Below are positions 1 to 8,826 of a stretch of DNA of 64,000 nucleotides, in pieces. The notes beneath the pieces were generated by a model. The model did not search any database and was not told the origin of the DNA. It was given only the letters and a program-made list of their open reading frames with translations. The stretch spans positions 62,001 to 126,000 of the forward strand of contig CAJTBO010000006.1 in assembly GCA_910573755.1 (NCBI GenBank), given 5' to 3'. Numbering within the stretch: the first letter of the stretch is position 1; each line of letters opens with the position of its first letter. Origin of the DNA: Lachnospiraceae bacterium (lineage in GTDB: Bacteria; Bacillota; Clostridia; Lachnospirales; Lachnospiraceae). The translations under genes and the position numbers were made by a program.

Positions 1-1
1 G

Positions 2-1588
2 TTTAAGGTTATTATCGCAGATGATGAAGAACCGGCACGCAAAATGCTGATCACAGCCGCCGACTGGCAGGCGCTGAATATGGAGATCATCGCGGAAGCC
101 GTCTCCGGGCAGGATGCGCTCTCGATTATGGAAGAACAACTGCCCGATATTCTTTTTACCGATATCAAAATGCCTTATATGGACGGCATGGAACTGTGTC
201 ATATCGTGACCAGAAAATATCCCCATATCAAGATCGTCATCACCACCGCTTTCAAGGATTTCGATTATGCCCATCAGTGCATCTCTCTGGGCGTTTCCCA
301 TTTCCTGCTAAAGCCGATCAACCGCAGCGATCTGGTATCCACCCTCTTAAAACTGCGGGAGCAGATTGAAAGCGAAAAACAGCAGTGGTTTGAATTTGAC
401 CATTTAAAAAAGATACTGAAAAAAAATTATTCCTTTCTGCGGGAGCGGTTTTTGCTGGAATTCTGCGAAAACAGTACACGTTCGGCTTCCACGGAACAGC
501 AGATCGCCTACTATTTTCCGGAAGGCATCCCCTCCTACATTCAGGTAACGCTTCTGAAATCCCACGCTTCCCATGCCGGTGATTTAACGGAAGAGGAACG
601 GCTGCTGCAGGATATGAAAAATCTGGAATTTATCAAAAAATATCTGGAAGGGAACAGGGATGTGGAAATCTTTGCGGACAATAACCACCATCTGGTGCTT
701 CTGACTTATTCGCCGGATGTGCAGGTCGTTCCCTTATGTGAACAGTTAAAGCGCATTATCTACCAGACTTCAGGCAACGAGATCCTGTTTGGCATCGGCA
801 ATCATTACGATAATTTTTATCAGGCGGAAACCTCCTTCCGGGAAGCGCTGGAATCCCTGAAATTCAGCCAGTATATGCCCAACCAGCCCATTGTTATCTA
901 CCAGAACGATATCCATGTGCAGAATACCGGCTGGACTTCCTCTCCTGCGCAGCTGGAAGATATCAGATTTTATATCAAGGCCGGGCTTCCCGATTCCGTC
1001 CAGAAACTGCTCCCCTCCCTCTATCTGACACCGGACGGCAGCCTGCTCTCTCTGGAACATGCCCGCATTTTATCCATGACACTGTTGTCCTCCGCCGTCA
1101 ATGTGGCGAATGATATCGGTATCCCATTAGATGATCTGCTTTCCGATCCCGGCAATTCCTTTATCCAGATCCTGCTTGAGCCTTCCAGCCAGAACCTCCG
1201 GCATAAGACCGGCGCCTTTCTGACCCGCCTTGCCGCCCAGATCGCCGAATGCAGGACAAATAAAAGCAAATCCGCTCTGTGGGAAATTTTGCAGTATATT
1301 CAGGCAAACCTGACCGACCCGTCCCTCTCTCTCGGCTCTGTCGCTGAACTGTTTCATATGAATGACAGTTATTTAAGCCGTACCTTTACAAAGGAACTGG
1401 GATTCAGCTTTTCCAAATACTTAAACAGGCTCCGTATGGAACGCGCCATTGTGCTGCTTCGCACGACGGATCTGAAGGCTTATCAGATCGCGGAATCAGT
1501 CGGCATTCCGGATGCCTATTATTTCAGTAACTGCTTTAAAAAATATACCGGGAAATCGATACGGGATTACCGGAAAGGGGGGACTTGA
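2..1588 (+). CDS. YesN-type response regulator with AraC output domain (5' end cut by window)
   Basis: Two-component response regulator that probably activates carbohydrate-uptake genes. The frame is open to the left edge, and base 1 is most likely the G of the ATG, so only two bases are missing (about 529 aa). The receiver domain occupies residues 1-125 with the acidic pair ADDEEP, phospho-acceptor Asp in FTDIKMP (about D55), the switch Thr in ITTAF and the Lys in LLKPI. A variable middle region of about 280 aa follows, then a C-terminal AraC double helix-turn-helix (last 100 aa, ending FKKYTGKSIRDYRK). Such regulators pair with YesM-type kinases, which would lie upstream outside the window. 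The gene converges on the xylosidase operon, which is its likely target (inference). Confidence 0.93.
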   Translation, partial: FKVIIADDEEPARKMLITAADWQALNMEIIAEAVSGQDALSIMEEQLPDILFTDIKMPYMDGMELCHIVTRKYPHIKIVITTAFKDFDYAHQCISLGVSHFLLKPINRSDLVSTLLKLREQIESEKQQWFEFDHLKKILKKNYSFLRERFLLEFCENSTRSASTEQQIAYYFPEGIPSYIQVTLLKSHASHAGDLTEEERLLQDMKNLEFIKKYLEGNRDVEIFADNNHHLVLLTYSPDVQVVPLCEQLKRIIYQTSGNEILFGIGNHYDNFYQAETSFREALESLKFSQYMPNQPIVIYQNDIHVQNTGWTSSPAQLEDIRFYIKAGLPDSVQKLLPSLYLTPDGSLLSLEHARILSMTLLSSAVNVANDIGIPLDDLLSDPGNSFIQILLEPSSQNLRHKTGAFLTRLAAQIAECRTNKSKSALWEILQYIQANLTDPSLSLGSVAELFHMNDSYLSRTFTKELGFSFSKYLNRLRMERAIVLLRTTDLKAYQIAESVGIPDAYYFSNCFKKYTGKSIRDYRKGGT

Positions 1589-1609
1589 TCAGCTGGTTAC
1601 AGCCGGACA

Positions 1610-1712
1610 GGGCTGTCGGAACATAAATAGTCCAAAACAGAGGGGTGATCGGGAAATAGATAATCCAAAACAGGGAGACGATCGGAAAATAGATAATCCA
1701 AAATAAGGGGCG
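1610..1712. repeat. Three imperfect 33-bp tandem repeats downstream of the yesN-like gene
   Basis: Three consecutive units of about 33 bp share the core ATAATCCAAAACAGGG (the first unit is slightly degenerate) and include GATCGG. They fill most of the 258-bp gap between the convergent regulator and GH43 genes. No clear terminator or gene is visible in the gap. Confidence 0.7.
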
Positions 1713-1846
1713 ATGTGATTGATACAGGCCACATCCCCCCCTGAATACTTTTCTCCGGGCTGATGATCGTTAAGCCATATAATGCTGAAATCAAAAGTAT
1801 TTTTATCAGTACCTTTTTGATATCAGAAAGTTAATATAACATTCTC

Positions 1847-3487
1847 TTAAATGTACTTCCCGTCCACTTCCATATCCAGCTCCCGATAGGAAAAATAGTC
1901 GAAGTCGGCAGGGAGCGCCGTGCCCAGTCCGTCTACGCTGAACATTCCTGTAAAGGCGCCTGTAAAAGCGGCATCATAGACGGCTTTGATGTATTCGTCG
2001 GACAGTTTCGCGGAATCAAACAGGTATGCGGTATCCCGCCATACTTTTCCGTCAAAGGAATACTGATACCTGTAGGAAATGCCCCTTACCTGCACTCTCA
2101 GATAAATATACTCCGCATCCTCCGGCACCGGAACCGGCTCTTCCCGATATACGCTGTATGTCTTTCCCAGATCCGTGTATACCACATCGATCGATCTGCC
2201 GTATTTTTCATGCCATTCCACCTGAATACAGGACCAGTTTTTCGTATTATAATAGCAGCTCAGTCCGGCGAACTGCTGAATATTTTTCGGCCGGTAGGAG
2301 AGTTTTGTCTCCGCATCGAAAGTAAAGCTCTGCCATCTTCTCGCCACATGCGCCTGCAGGAAATTGGATGCCAGCGACTGTCTTCCGTAGAGCCGCAAAT
2401 GCCCCGGTCTGTCCCTCAGAGACAGCGTATCTTCGGGCAGCGGAATTCTGAGCGTCTGGAAATGAAGGCCCAGCTTTTCCCCGTCAAAATCATCTTTTCC
2501 GCTGATCTCATCTCTTTCGCTTTCCACGGCATCCGCCGGAACTTCCACCTCTGCCATTCCCTTGTGTCCACCCACGATATGGGGCCAGCCGTCGTCATCC
2601 CAGATTACTTTCTGGATTCCCGTCTCCCGCCCTAAAGGACACCAGCCTCTTACTTCCGCGACAGACTCCGTATGGCGATGCAGAGGCCGTCCCATCAGAT
2701 GCGCAAAATACCATTCCCCGGTTTTCGTCTGTACAAGGGAACCGTGTCCGGCTTTCTGAATGGAATGGAACGGGGCATCCAGCGTTGTCAGAAACGGCTC
2801 CCCGGGCTGTGTCTCAAAGATGCCTGAAAGGGATTCCGCCCTTGCCACTCTCTCCTGATGGGCATACACTGTGCCGCCCTGCGCCACAAACAGATAGTAG
2901 TATCCGTTGATCTTGTAAATGTGCGGCCCTTCCGTGAACCGGTCCGCGGTACCCCTATAAATCACCCGCGGCTCTCCCACCAGTTTCTGCTCCTCTTCCG
3001 AATATTCCGTACACATGATGCCGTAAAAAGGATGGTGGAAACTCCTCGGATCCCAGTACTGATTTACCAGATACTTTTTCCCGTTGTCATCATGGAAGAG
3101 CGACGCGTCAAATCCCGCCGTATTGAGAACAACCGGATCTGACCACGGCCCCATGATATTCTCCGCCGTGATCAGATAATTGATGCAGTCCTTGAACGAT
3201 CCGTCCGTTACCTTCACATCGGTATACACCAGATAAAATTTCCCGTTATAATAGGACAGGTCCGGCGCCCAGACGCCGCCCGAATCCAGATTCCCCCACA
3301 TATCGAGAAGCCTCTTTTCGTTCAGCGGATAAGTGATCAGTCTCCAGTTTGCCAGATCTTTTGATGCATGGATCCTGACACCGGGCCACCACTCAAACGT
3401 TGAGGAAGCAATATAATAGGTATCATCCACCCTGATCAGGCTCGGATCCGGATGAAATCCTTTTAAAATCGGATTTTTTATTTTCAT
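1847..3487 (-). CDS. GH43 beta-xylosidase / alpha-L-arabinofuranosidase
   Basis: Intracellular glycoside hydrolase removing xylose (and possibly arabinose) from the ends of imported xylo-oligosaccharides. The 546-aa protein starts MKIKNPILKGFHPDPS. Its presumed catalytic residues D14 (base), D127 (pKa modulator) and E186 (acid, in FTEGPHI) match the positions known for the Selenomonas GH43 xylosidase. An N-terminal five-bladed propeller and a C-terminal beta-sandwich are expected from the family. No signal peptide is present. The open frame extends to 3691, but the ATG at 3487 is preceded by AGGAGA at good spacing and its N-terminus is identical to that of the paralogue at 46351. It is the last gene of the operon led by the binding protein at 7093. 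Confidence 0.93.
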   Translation of the reverse strand: MKIKNPILKGFHPDPSLIRVDDTYYIASSTFEWWPGVRIHASKDLANWRLITYPLNEKRLLDMWGNLDSGGVWAPDLSYYNGKFYLVYTDVKVTDGSFKDCINYLITAENIMGPWSDPVVLNTAGFDASLFHDDNGKKYLVNQYWDPRSFHHPFYGIMCTEYSEEEQKLVGEPRVIYRGTADRFTEGPHIYKINGYYYLFVAQGGTVYAHQERVARAESLSGIFETQPGEPFLTTLDAPFHSIQKAGHGSLVQTKTGEWYFAHLMGRPLHRHTESVAEVRGWCPLGRETGIQKVIWDDDGWPHIVGGHKGMAEVEVPADAVESERDEISGKDDFDGEKLGLHFQTLRIPLPEDTLSLRDRPGHLRLYGRQSLASNFLQAHVARRWQSFTFDAETKLSYRPKNIQQFAGLSCYYNTKNWSCIQVEWHEKYGRSIDVVYTDLGKTYSVYREEPVPVPEDAEYIYLRVQVRGISYRYQYSFDGKVWRDTAYLFDSAKLSDEYIKAVYDAAFTGAFTGMFSVDGLGTALPADFDYFSYRELDMEVDGKYI

Positions 3488-3515
3488 ATTTGTTCTCCTA
3501 TTCCAGTTCTTATTC

Positions 3516-3733
3516 CAGTTCCGCAAAATTTCCTGCAGCACACCCTGATACAACTCAATTCGCAGCCGTAAAACGTCTGCTAATCGAGTTTTGCGCTTCC
3601 GGAAATTCTGCTGTTTTTCAATTTTTATTTCAGTTCCGCAAAATTTCCTGCAGCACACCCTGATACAACTCAATTCGCAGCCGCAAAACATCTGCTAATC
3701 GAGTTTTGCGCTTCCGGAAATTCTGCTGTTTTT
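3516..3733. repeat. 103-bp direct repeat in two copies (period 115 bp) ahead of the GH43 gene
   Basis: Copy 1 spans 3516-3618 and copy 2 spans 3631-3733, with only a few substitutions between them. Read on the minus strand, each copy can fold into a 12-bp stem with one mismatch (CTCGATTAGCAG against CTGCGAATTGAG, 11-nt loop). The pair fills the gap between the permease stop and the GH43 ribosome binding site. It extends the GH43 frame upstream without looking like protein-coding sequence. Confidence 0.85.
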
Positions 3734-3751
3734 ATTACAGTTAACTCTCAG

Positions 3752-4597
3752 TCAGCCTTTCACTGCGCCGGCAACCATACCGCTCTGTACCTGTTTGCTG
3801 AACAGCAGATAGATGATTACGGTGGGCAGGGTCGCAACCACAAGCCCGGCTCCCATAGTTCCCCAGTCTGTCGTATACTGGCCTACCATCTGCATGATAC
3901 CTACCGTCAGCGTCCTGTACTTTTCGGAATTGATAAAGGTAATGGCAAACATCATCTCATTCCATGTGGACAGGAAGGTAAAGATGGAGATCGTTGCAAG
4001 TGCCGGTTTTACGAGCGGTACGATGATAACCGCAAAAGTTCTGAATATCCCGCAGCCGTCCAGAAACGCTGATTCCTCCAGTTCCAGCGGAAGCGCCTGG
4101 AAAAAACCGATCATAAAAAAGATTGCCATCGGCAGCGCAAACGCAATATAAGGCACAATGATCGCCTGATAAGTATCCAGCATCTTCAGGTTCCGGAGCA
4201 TGATAAACACCGGCAGCAGCACTGCGTGGAGCGGGATCATCAAACCAATGGAAAAGAACAGTTTCACAAAACGATTCGCCTTCACCCGCATCCGTGCGAT
4301 CGCATAGGAAACCATGCACGCCAAAATATCCGATATAATGATCACTACCGCCGTCACAAAAATGCTGTTCAGCAGATAATGCCCTACATTTGCATTAAAC
4401 AGGGCATTCTCATAATTTCCCCACTGGAACTGATCCGGAATTCCCATAACGTTTCCGCTGTATATCTCATTGTTATCCTTCAGGGAAAAGAATACCAGAA
4501 AGATCAGCGGATAGATCTGTACAACGGCAAAAGCCGCCAACACGATATGCAGCAGAACCCTTGCCGGTTTTATATTAGTCAGTTTAATTTTCTTCAT
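3752..4597 (-). CDS. Carbohydrate ABC transporter permease, MalG type
   Basis: Inner-membrane subunit of a sugar importer (281 aa, six predicted membrane spans). The EAA loop that docks the ATPase is visible as ELEESAFLDGCGIFRTF. The C-terminus VQSGMVAGAVKG is typical of MalG-type subunits. The start at 4597 is chosen because GGGAGGCGG lies just upstream; a start at 4615 would overlap the preceding gene. The gene lies 14 bp after the MalF-type gene. Together with the binding protein at 5726-7093 it forms an importer probably specific for xylo-oligosaccharides, judged from the GH43 gene in the operon (inference). Confidence 0.92.
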   Translation of the reverse strand: MKKIKLTNIKPARVLLHIVLAAFAVVQIYPLIFLVFFSLKDNNEIYSGNVMGIPDQFQWGNYENALFNANVGHYLLNSIFVTAVVIIISDILACMVSYAIARMRVKANRFVKLFFSIGLMIPLHAVLLPVFIMLRNLKMLDTYQAIIVPYIAFALPMAIFFMIGFFQALPLELEESAFLDGCGIFRTFAVIIVPLVKPALATISIFTFLSTWNEMMFAITFINSEKYRTLTVGIMQMVGQYTTDWGTMGAGLVVATLPTVIIYLLFSKQVQSGMVAGAVKG

Positions 4598-4611
4598 ATC
4601 CGCCTCCCGCA

Positions 4612-5487
4612 TCAATAAGTTGTGTTTTCCACTTTAAAGAATTTTTCGATCAGGAAGTAGAACAGCAGGCATTCCAGTACGATAAAGATCGCCATCGCGC
4701 TTCCCCTTCCGTACTCCATTCTTGTAAAAATAGAAGTATACATCAATGTACTTGGCACCTCGCTGGCATGGAGCGGTCCGCCTTTTGTCAGAACCCAGAT
4801 CAGGTCAAACAGTTTCAGCGAGCCGATCACCGCAAAGGTCAGACTCACCTTCATCGTGCTTTTGATCAGCGGAATCGTCACATGCCATGCGATCTGGCGC
4901 TCATTCGCCCCGTCGATCTGTGCCGCCTCGTAAATATCCGAAGGCACGCTTTTAATACCCGTATAAAGGATCAGCATATGATATCCTATGTACTGCCAGA
5001 CGATCGGGAAAAAGGAAGAGGCAAGCACATACCGCTTATCCCCGAGCCAGTCCTTCCCTTCCAGACCAAGCTTCGTCAAAACGGCATTTAAAGCGCCGTA
5101 ATCCGGATTATATATTTTCAAAAACAACTGCCCGATCACCACCGTGGAAAGCAGAACCGGAATAAAATAGATTGTCCTGTATGCCCTTTCCCCTTTGATA
5201 TTTCGCGCCAGCACAAGCGCGAAAAACAGCGCCGGAATCAGCTGCCCCACGATCGACGCAACCGCCAGAATCAGGGAATTCCTTGCCGAGAGCAGAAACG
5301 CCTCATCCTTTACCAGTTCCAGATAATTGTCAATTCCGATAAATATTTTTTCACCGATCCCGTCCCACTGCATCGTACTGTAATACCCGGACATGGCAAT
5401 CGGGATAAACGCCATAACCAGATAGATCACCAGCGCCGGGATAACAAAAATCCAATATGCCTTTTTATTTCCAAGCATTTTCTGCAT
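4612..5487 (-). CDS. Carbohydrate ABC transporter permease, MalF/LplB type
   Basis: Inner-membrane partner of the MalG-type subunit (291 aa, six predicted spans). The EAA loop reads DIYEAAQIDGANERQIAW and the N-terminus MQKMLGNKKAYWIFVIPAL is typical of short MalF-type proteins. An excellent ribosome binding site (AAAGGAGG) precedes the ATG. The gene follows the solute-binding protein after a 238-bp structured gap, so the permeases are probably made in lower amounts than the binding protein. Confidence 0.92.
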   Translation of the reverse strand: MQKMLGNKKAYWIFVIPALVIYLVMAFIPIAMSGYYSTMQWDGIGEKIFIGIDNYLELVKDEAFLLSARNSLILAVASIVGQLIPALFFALVLARNIKGERAYRTIYFIPVLLSTVVIGQLFLKIYNPDYGALNAVLTKLGLEGKDWLGDKRYVLASSFFPIVWQYIGYHMLILYTGIKSVPSDIYEAAQIDGANERQIAWHVTIPLIKSTMKVSLTFAVIGSLKLFDLIWVLTKGGPLHASEVPSTLMYTSIFTRMEYGRGSAMAIFIVLECLLFYFLIEKFFKVENTTY

Positions 5488-5633
5488 GGTATACCTCCTT
5501 TTGCCCCTCGCTCTTCATTAATATTTCATCAGGACAGCAGCCGGCACAGACGAAAATATCCCCGCGGCAACCCTCTCAGATACCGACACCACAGCCGATG
5601 TGAACTCCACATACAGGCTTTGTATCCGCTGCG

Positions 5634-5672
5634 CCTGCCCCGGCTCTGTTTCCCGGAGCCTGTGCAGGCAGG
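5634..5672 (-). terminator. Intercistronic stem-loop between binding-protein and permease genes
   Basis: On the minus strand CCTGCC pairs with GGCAGG around an inner GGCTC/GAGCC stem. There is no long T-run, so it is more likely an RNA-processing or mRNA-stabilising hairpin than a full terminator. Such hairpins usually raise binding-protein over permease expression. Confidence 0.45.
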
Positions 5673-5725
5673 TTGCATAAGGGATATTTCCATCCGGTCG
5701 TCCGCCGTTTTCTTTCCTTACTTAT

Positions 5726-7093
5726 TTATTCATTCAATGCCTGAAGATTTTTACAGAAATCCTCCGGTGTCTCGGAACCGTCTATCAGCTTCGCGATCTC
5801 GTTCATCAGCGTATCCGCCTTTGAACCGCCGGTCAGAGAATCCAGCCAGTACACATATCCTGTCGCATCCGCCGTCAGCGTTGCGATCTCCTGTGATAAG
5901 CGGTTCAGATCAGCGGTATCGCCCATGTCCGCCTCCCATGCCGGCATTCCGGAACCTGCAAGATACTGATCCTTCGACATCTTCTCACAGATATACTGTG
6001 CAACCGCTGCCGCCTCCGCAGGGTGTTCCGTGCTGCTGCTCACAAGGAATGTCTCGCCGGAGCCGCCGTGGAACTCATCGATCGTGCCTTTTCCGCCTTC
6101 GATCACAGGGAATTTGATAACGGATATCTTACCCTTTACTGCCGCATCCTCCGCTTCACAGTCGCCGTTTAACCAGCTTCCCATAAACATCATTGCCGCT
6201 CTTCCCTGCTTGAATGCTGCCACCGCATCATCTTCCGATGTGCCCATCGCACTGCTGCCAAAGCCGCCTCTTGCCGCAAGTTCCTGCACCCTCTTTGCCG
6301 CTTCCGCCATTTCCGGCGTATCAAAAGAGCCCGTGCCGTTCAGCGCCGCATTAAAGTCCTCAGCGCCTGCCATTCTGATTGCATGGATACCGAAGATCAT
6401 CAGCCCCGGCCACAGATCCTTTTCGCCCAGCGAGATCGGGGTAATGCCTGCCGCATTAAAAGCATCCACCGCATCCAGCAGTTCATCGTATGTTTCGGGA
6501 ACCTTTACATTGTTCTGTTCAAACAATTCCGTATTGACATATAAGGAAGCAACCGCCACACTGTAAGGATAGCCGTATGTTTTTCCGTCAAAGACAAAGT
6601 TATCCAGCGTGCCGCCCAGAATCCGGCTCTTTACATCGTCGGTCATATACTCATCCAGAGGCAGTACCAGGCCTGCGTCCACATAGGGCTTCATCGTGCC
6701 TGCACCCCAGTTGAAAAATACATCCGGCAGTTCGTTTCCCGCCATCGCCGTTTTCAGTTTTACTTTATAGGACTCGGATTCCGTTCCCTCATGCACCACT
6801 TCCACATTGGGCATATCTGTTTTGATCGATTCCAGCGCATTGTAAAACGCGACATAGTTACCGTCGGTAGAATTCGGGTCTGAGAACTGTGACCATAAAG
6901 TGATCGTTACCTTCTCGCCGCCTGCCGCCTCTGCGCTGTCGTCCGCAGACTCCTCAGCCGCATTATCCGCCTCTGCCGCACCGTCGTTTCCTGTCTCCGT
7001 CGCGCCTTCGCCTGAACTCCCGCAGGCCGTGCAGCCAAGTACCAGAACTGCCGCCATCATTAAACTGATCATTTTTAAAACTCTCTTTTTCAT
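5726..7093 (-). CDS. Sugar ABC transporter solute-binding lipoprotein (family 1)
   Basis: Extracellular lipoprotein (455 aa) that captures an oligosaccharide for the two downstream permeases. The signal peptide MKKRVLKMISLMMAAVLVLG ends in a lipobox with the acylated Cys before TACGSS. An Ala/Glu/Asp-rich linker of about 30 residues follows, then a two-lobed binding domain starting VTITLWSQFSDPN. The ATG at 7093 is chosen over 7108 because the AAAGGAGAGG binding site lies inside the longer reading. It is the first gene of the importer-GH43 operon. Substrate identity is inferred only from the xylosidase at the operon end. Confidence 0.92.
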   Translation of the reverse strand: MKKRVLKMISLMMAAVLVLGCTACGSSGEGATETGNDGAAEADNAAEESADDSAEAAGGEKVTITLWSQFSDPNSTDGNYVAFYNALESIKTDMPNVEVVHEGTESESYKVKLKTAMAGNELPDVFFNWGAGTMKPYVDAGLVLPLDEYMTDDVKSRILGGTLDNFVFDGKTYGYPYSVAVASLYVNTELFEQNNVKVPETYDELLDAVDAFNAAGITPISLGEKDLWPGLMIFGIHAIRMAGAEDFNAALNGTGSFDTPEMAEAAKRVQELAARGGFGSSAMGTSEDDAVAAFKQGRAAMMFMGSWLNGDCEAEDAAVKGKISVIKFPVIEGGKGTIDEFHGGSGETFLVSSSTEHPAEAAAVAQYICEKMSKDQYLAGSGMPAWEADMGDTADLNRLSQEIATLTADATGYVYWLDSLTGGSKADTLMNEIAKLIDGSETPEDFCKNLQALNE

Positions 7094-7154
7094 GACCTCT
7101 CCTTTCAAAAATAAGTTAAGTTTGATGGTTTGATTTTAACTTTTCCGACTTTTG

Positions 7155-7190
7155 TTTAGAATAGAATTGCTTTACCATTTTTTAGAATTT
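7155..7190 (-). promoter_or_regulatory. Candidate activator site: two AATTCTA direct repeats 21 bp apart
   Basis: On the minus strand AATTCTA occurs at 7183-7189 and 7162-7168, exactly two helical turns apart, in the AT-rich leader of the binding-protein gene. That spacing is typical of AraC-type activators. The YesN-like regulator at the left edge is the obvious candidate (inference). No strong -35 box is visible, as expected for an activated promoter. Confidence 0.4.
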
Positions 7191-7253
7191 TTTGACCTGA
7201 AAGAAAAAAGTTATAATTTTTTTTCTTTTGATAGAAATTCTTTTCCGTTTTCT

Positions 7254-7290
7254 CGAAAAAAGCCCTGCGGAACAATCATCCGCAAGGCTC
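7254..7290 (-). terminator. Rho-independent terminator of the MATE gene
   Basis: On the minus strand AGCCTTGCGGA pairs with TTCCGCAGGGCT around a short loop and is followed directly by six T. It lies 14 bp past the MATE stop codon and insulates the importer operon from it. Confidence 0.88.
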
Positions 7291-7303
7291 GATCACTTTG
7301 CCG

Positions 7304-8698
7304 TCAATTTTCCTGCGGCATCCCTCTAAACAGCTTCCGCTTTACATAAAAATATGCCCAGCCCAGGCTTGCCACCGCCAGCGCCCAGCTCACCGGATAC
7401 ACGCTCATCAGCCATTCATAGGTTCTGTCCATCGGGAAGATCACAAAAAGCCATATCATCCGCGCCCCGCACACAAAAAACAGGCTGAGAAATGCCGGAA
7501 GAAAAGAATGCCCCCAGCCCCTTAGCGCTCCGGAAAGCACTTCGATCATCATATTCAGCACCTCAAACGCCGCAAGTATGGCGATCCGAAACGCCGCGAT
7601 CCGTATCACTGTCTCATCCGGCGTAAAAAGTCCTGCCAGGCCATTTCTAAGCATAAACGCAATACCGCTGGCGATCACGGTAAAAATAAATCCCAGTCCC
7701 AGACACCACCTTGTGGCGCTCACACAGCGCTTTAACTTGCCGGCCCCCAGATTCTGCCCGTTAAAGGTAATGCATGTCTGTCCAAATCCTGCCACGATAA
7801 AATACAGGAAAATCTCCACATTCACCCCTACCGTGTTGCCTGCCACCACGGTGGGGCCGAGGCTGTTTATCCCCGACTGCAGGACAATATTGGCGATATT
7901 AAACAGCATACCCTGCACCGCCGCCGGAATGCCTACCATCAGAACGCCCCTTGCAATGCCGGGATGCGGACATATTTCCGGCATCCGCAGCCGGAAGCTG
8001 CCCTTATCCTTTACCAGAATACCAAACAGCATAACGGCGCTGACAATATTGGAAACCAGTGTCGCCATCGCAACGCCTTCAACGCTCATGCCACATACCG
8101 TGACAAAAAAGAGATTCAGCGCAATATTCAGGACACCGGAGATCAGCAGGATATATAACGGCCGTTTCGTATCGCCGCCCGCCCTAAGGATCGCCGCCTC
8201 AAAATTATACAGCATAATAAAAATACTGCCGGAAAAATAAATCCTCAGATATAAAACCGCCATATCCATCACATTTTCCGGTGTACTTACCAGAGCAAGC
8301 AGCGGCCTTGTTATCACTTCCCCCACAACCAGAACGATCACACCGCTCAATACGGCTATTGCTACTGAAGTATGTACCGACTTTTCGATCTGCTCCTTAT
8401 TGCCCGAACCGACCATCCGCGCAATAACCGCATTAGCACCCACGGATAATCCCGAAAAGATCGTAATAAACAACGTTACGATCGGTCCCGCACTTCCCAC
8501 CGCCGCGAGGGCGTCGTTTCCCACAAGCCGTCCTACGACCGCAATATCCGCCGTGTTAAATAACTGCTGTAATATATTCATCAACACGATCGGCATCGCA
8601 AAGAACAGTATCTTATCCCACAGTTTTCCTTCTGTTAAACCGGTATCCTTTCTGTTTCTGCCTGCCGCATCCGACACTTCTTTCTCCATGCCGCTCAT
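7304..8698 (-). CDS. MATE family efflux transporter
   Basis: Cation-coupled multidrug/toxin exporter of the cytoplasmic membrane (464 aa, about twelve predicted spans in two MatE halves). The first half begins KILFFAMPIVLMNILQQLFN with the family-typical run NTADIAVVGRLVG. The second half has the expected GQNLGAGK loop around residues 325-335. The length is normal. The start at 8698 has a GGGAG site; a start four codons downstream (MEKEV) is possible. It is monocistronic with its own terminator. The substrate cannot be told from sequence. Confidence 0.9.
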   Translation of the reverse strand: MSGMEKEVSDAAGRNRKDTGLTEGKLWDKILFFAMPIVLMNILQQLFNTADIAVVGRLVGNDALAAVGSAGPIVTLFITIFSGLSVGANAVIARMVGSGNKEQIEKSVHTSVAIAVLSGVIVLVVGEVITRPLLALVSTPENVMDMAVLYLRIYFSGSIFIMLYNFEAAILRAGGDTKRPLYILLISGVLNIALNLFFVTVCGMSVEGVAMATLVSNIVSAVMLFGILVKDKGSFRLRMPEICPHPGIARGVLMVGIPAAVQGMLFNIANIVLQSGINSLGPTVVAGNTVGVNVEIFLYFIVAGFGQTCITFNGQNLGAGKLKRCVSATRWCLGLGFIFTVIASGIAFMLRNGLAGLFTPDETVIRIAAFRIAILAAFEVLNMMIEVLSGALRGWGHSFLPAFLSLFFVCGARMIWLFVIFPMDRTYEWLMSVYPVSWALAVASLGWAYFYVKRKLFRGMPQEN

Positions 8699-8826
8699 AT
8701 CATTCTCCCGCTTCTATAAAAAATATCTGATATCTATCTTCCAAATACTCTTTTTACATACTTCTCAATATTAAATGGCACCCAAGCCTTCCTTACTGCA
8801 CCTGCGCATTTCCTTCTCTGAAACTT

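Noticed and set aside
3488..3691. N-terminal extension of GH43 (68 residues)
   Set aside because: Encoded by the 103-bp repeats; the paralogue starts at the conserved MKIKNP and a good ribosome site lies there.
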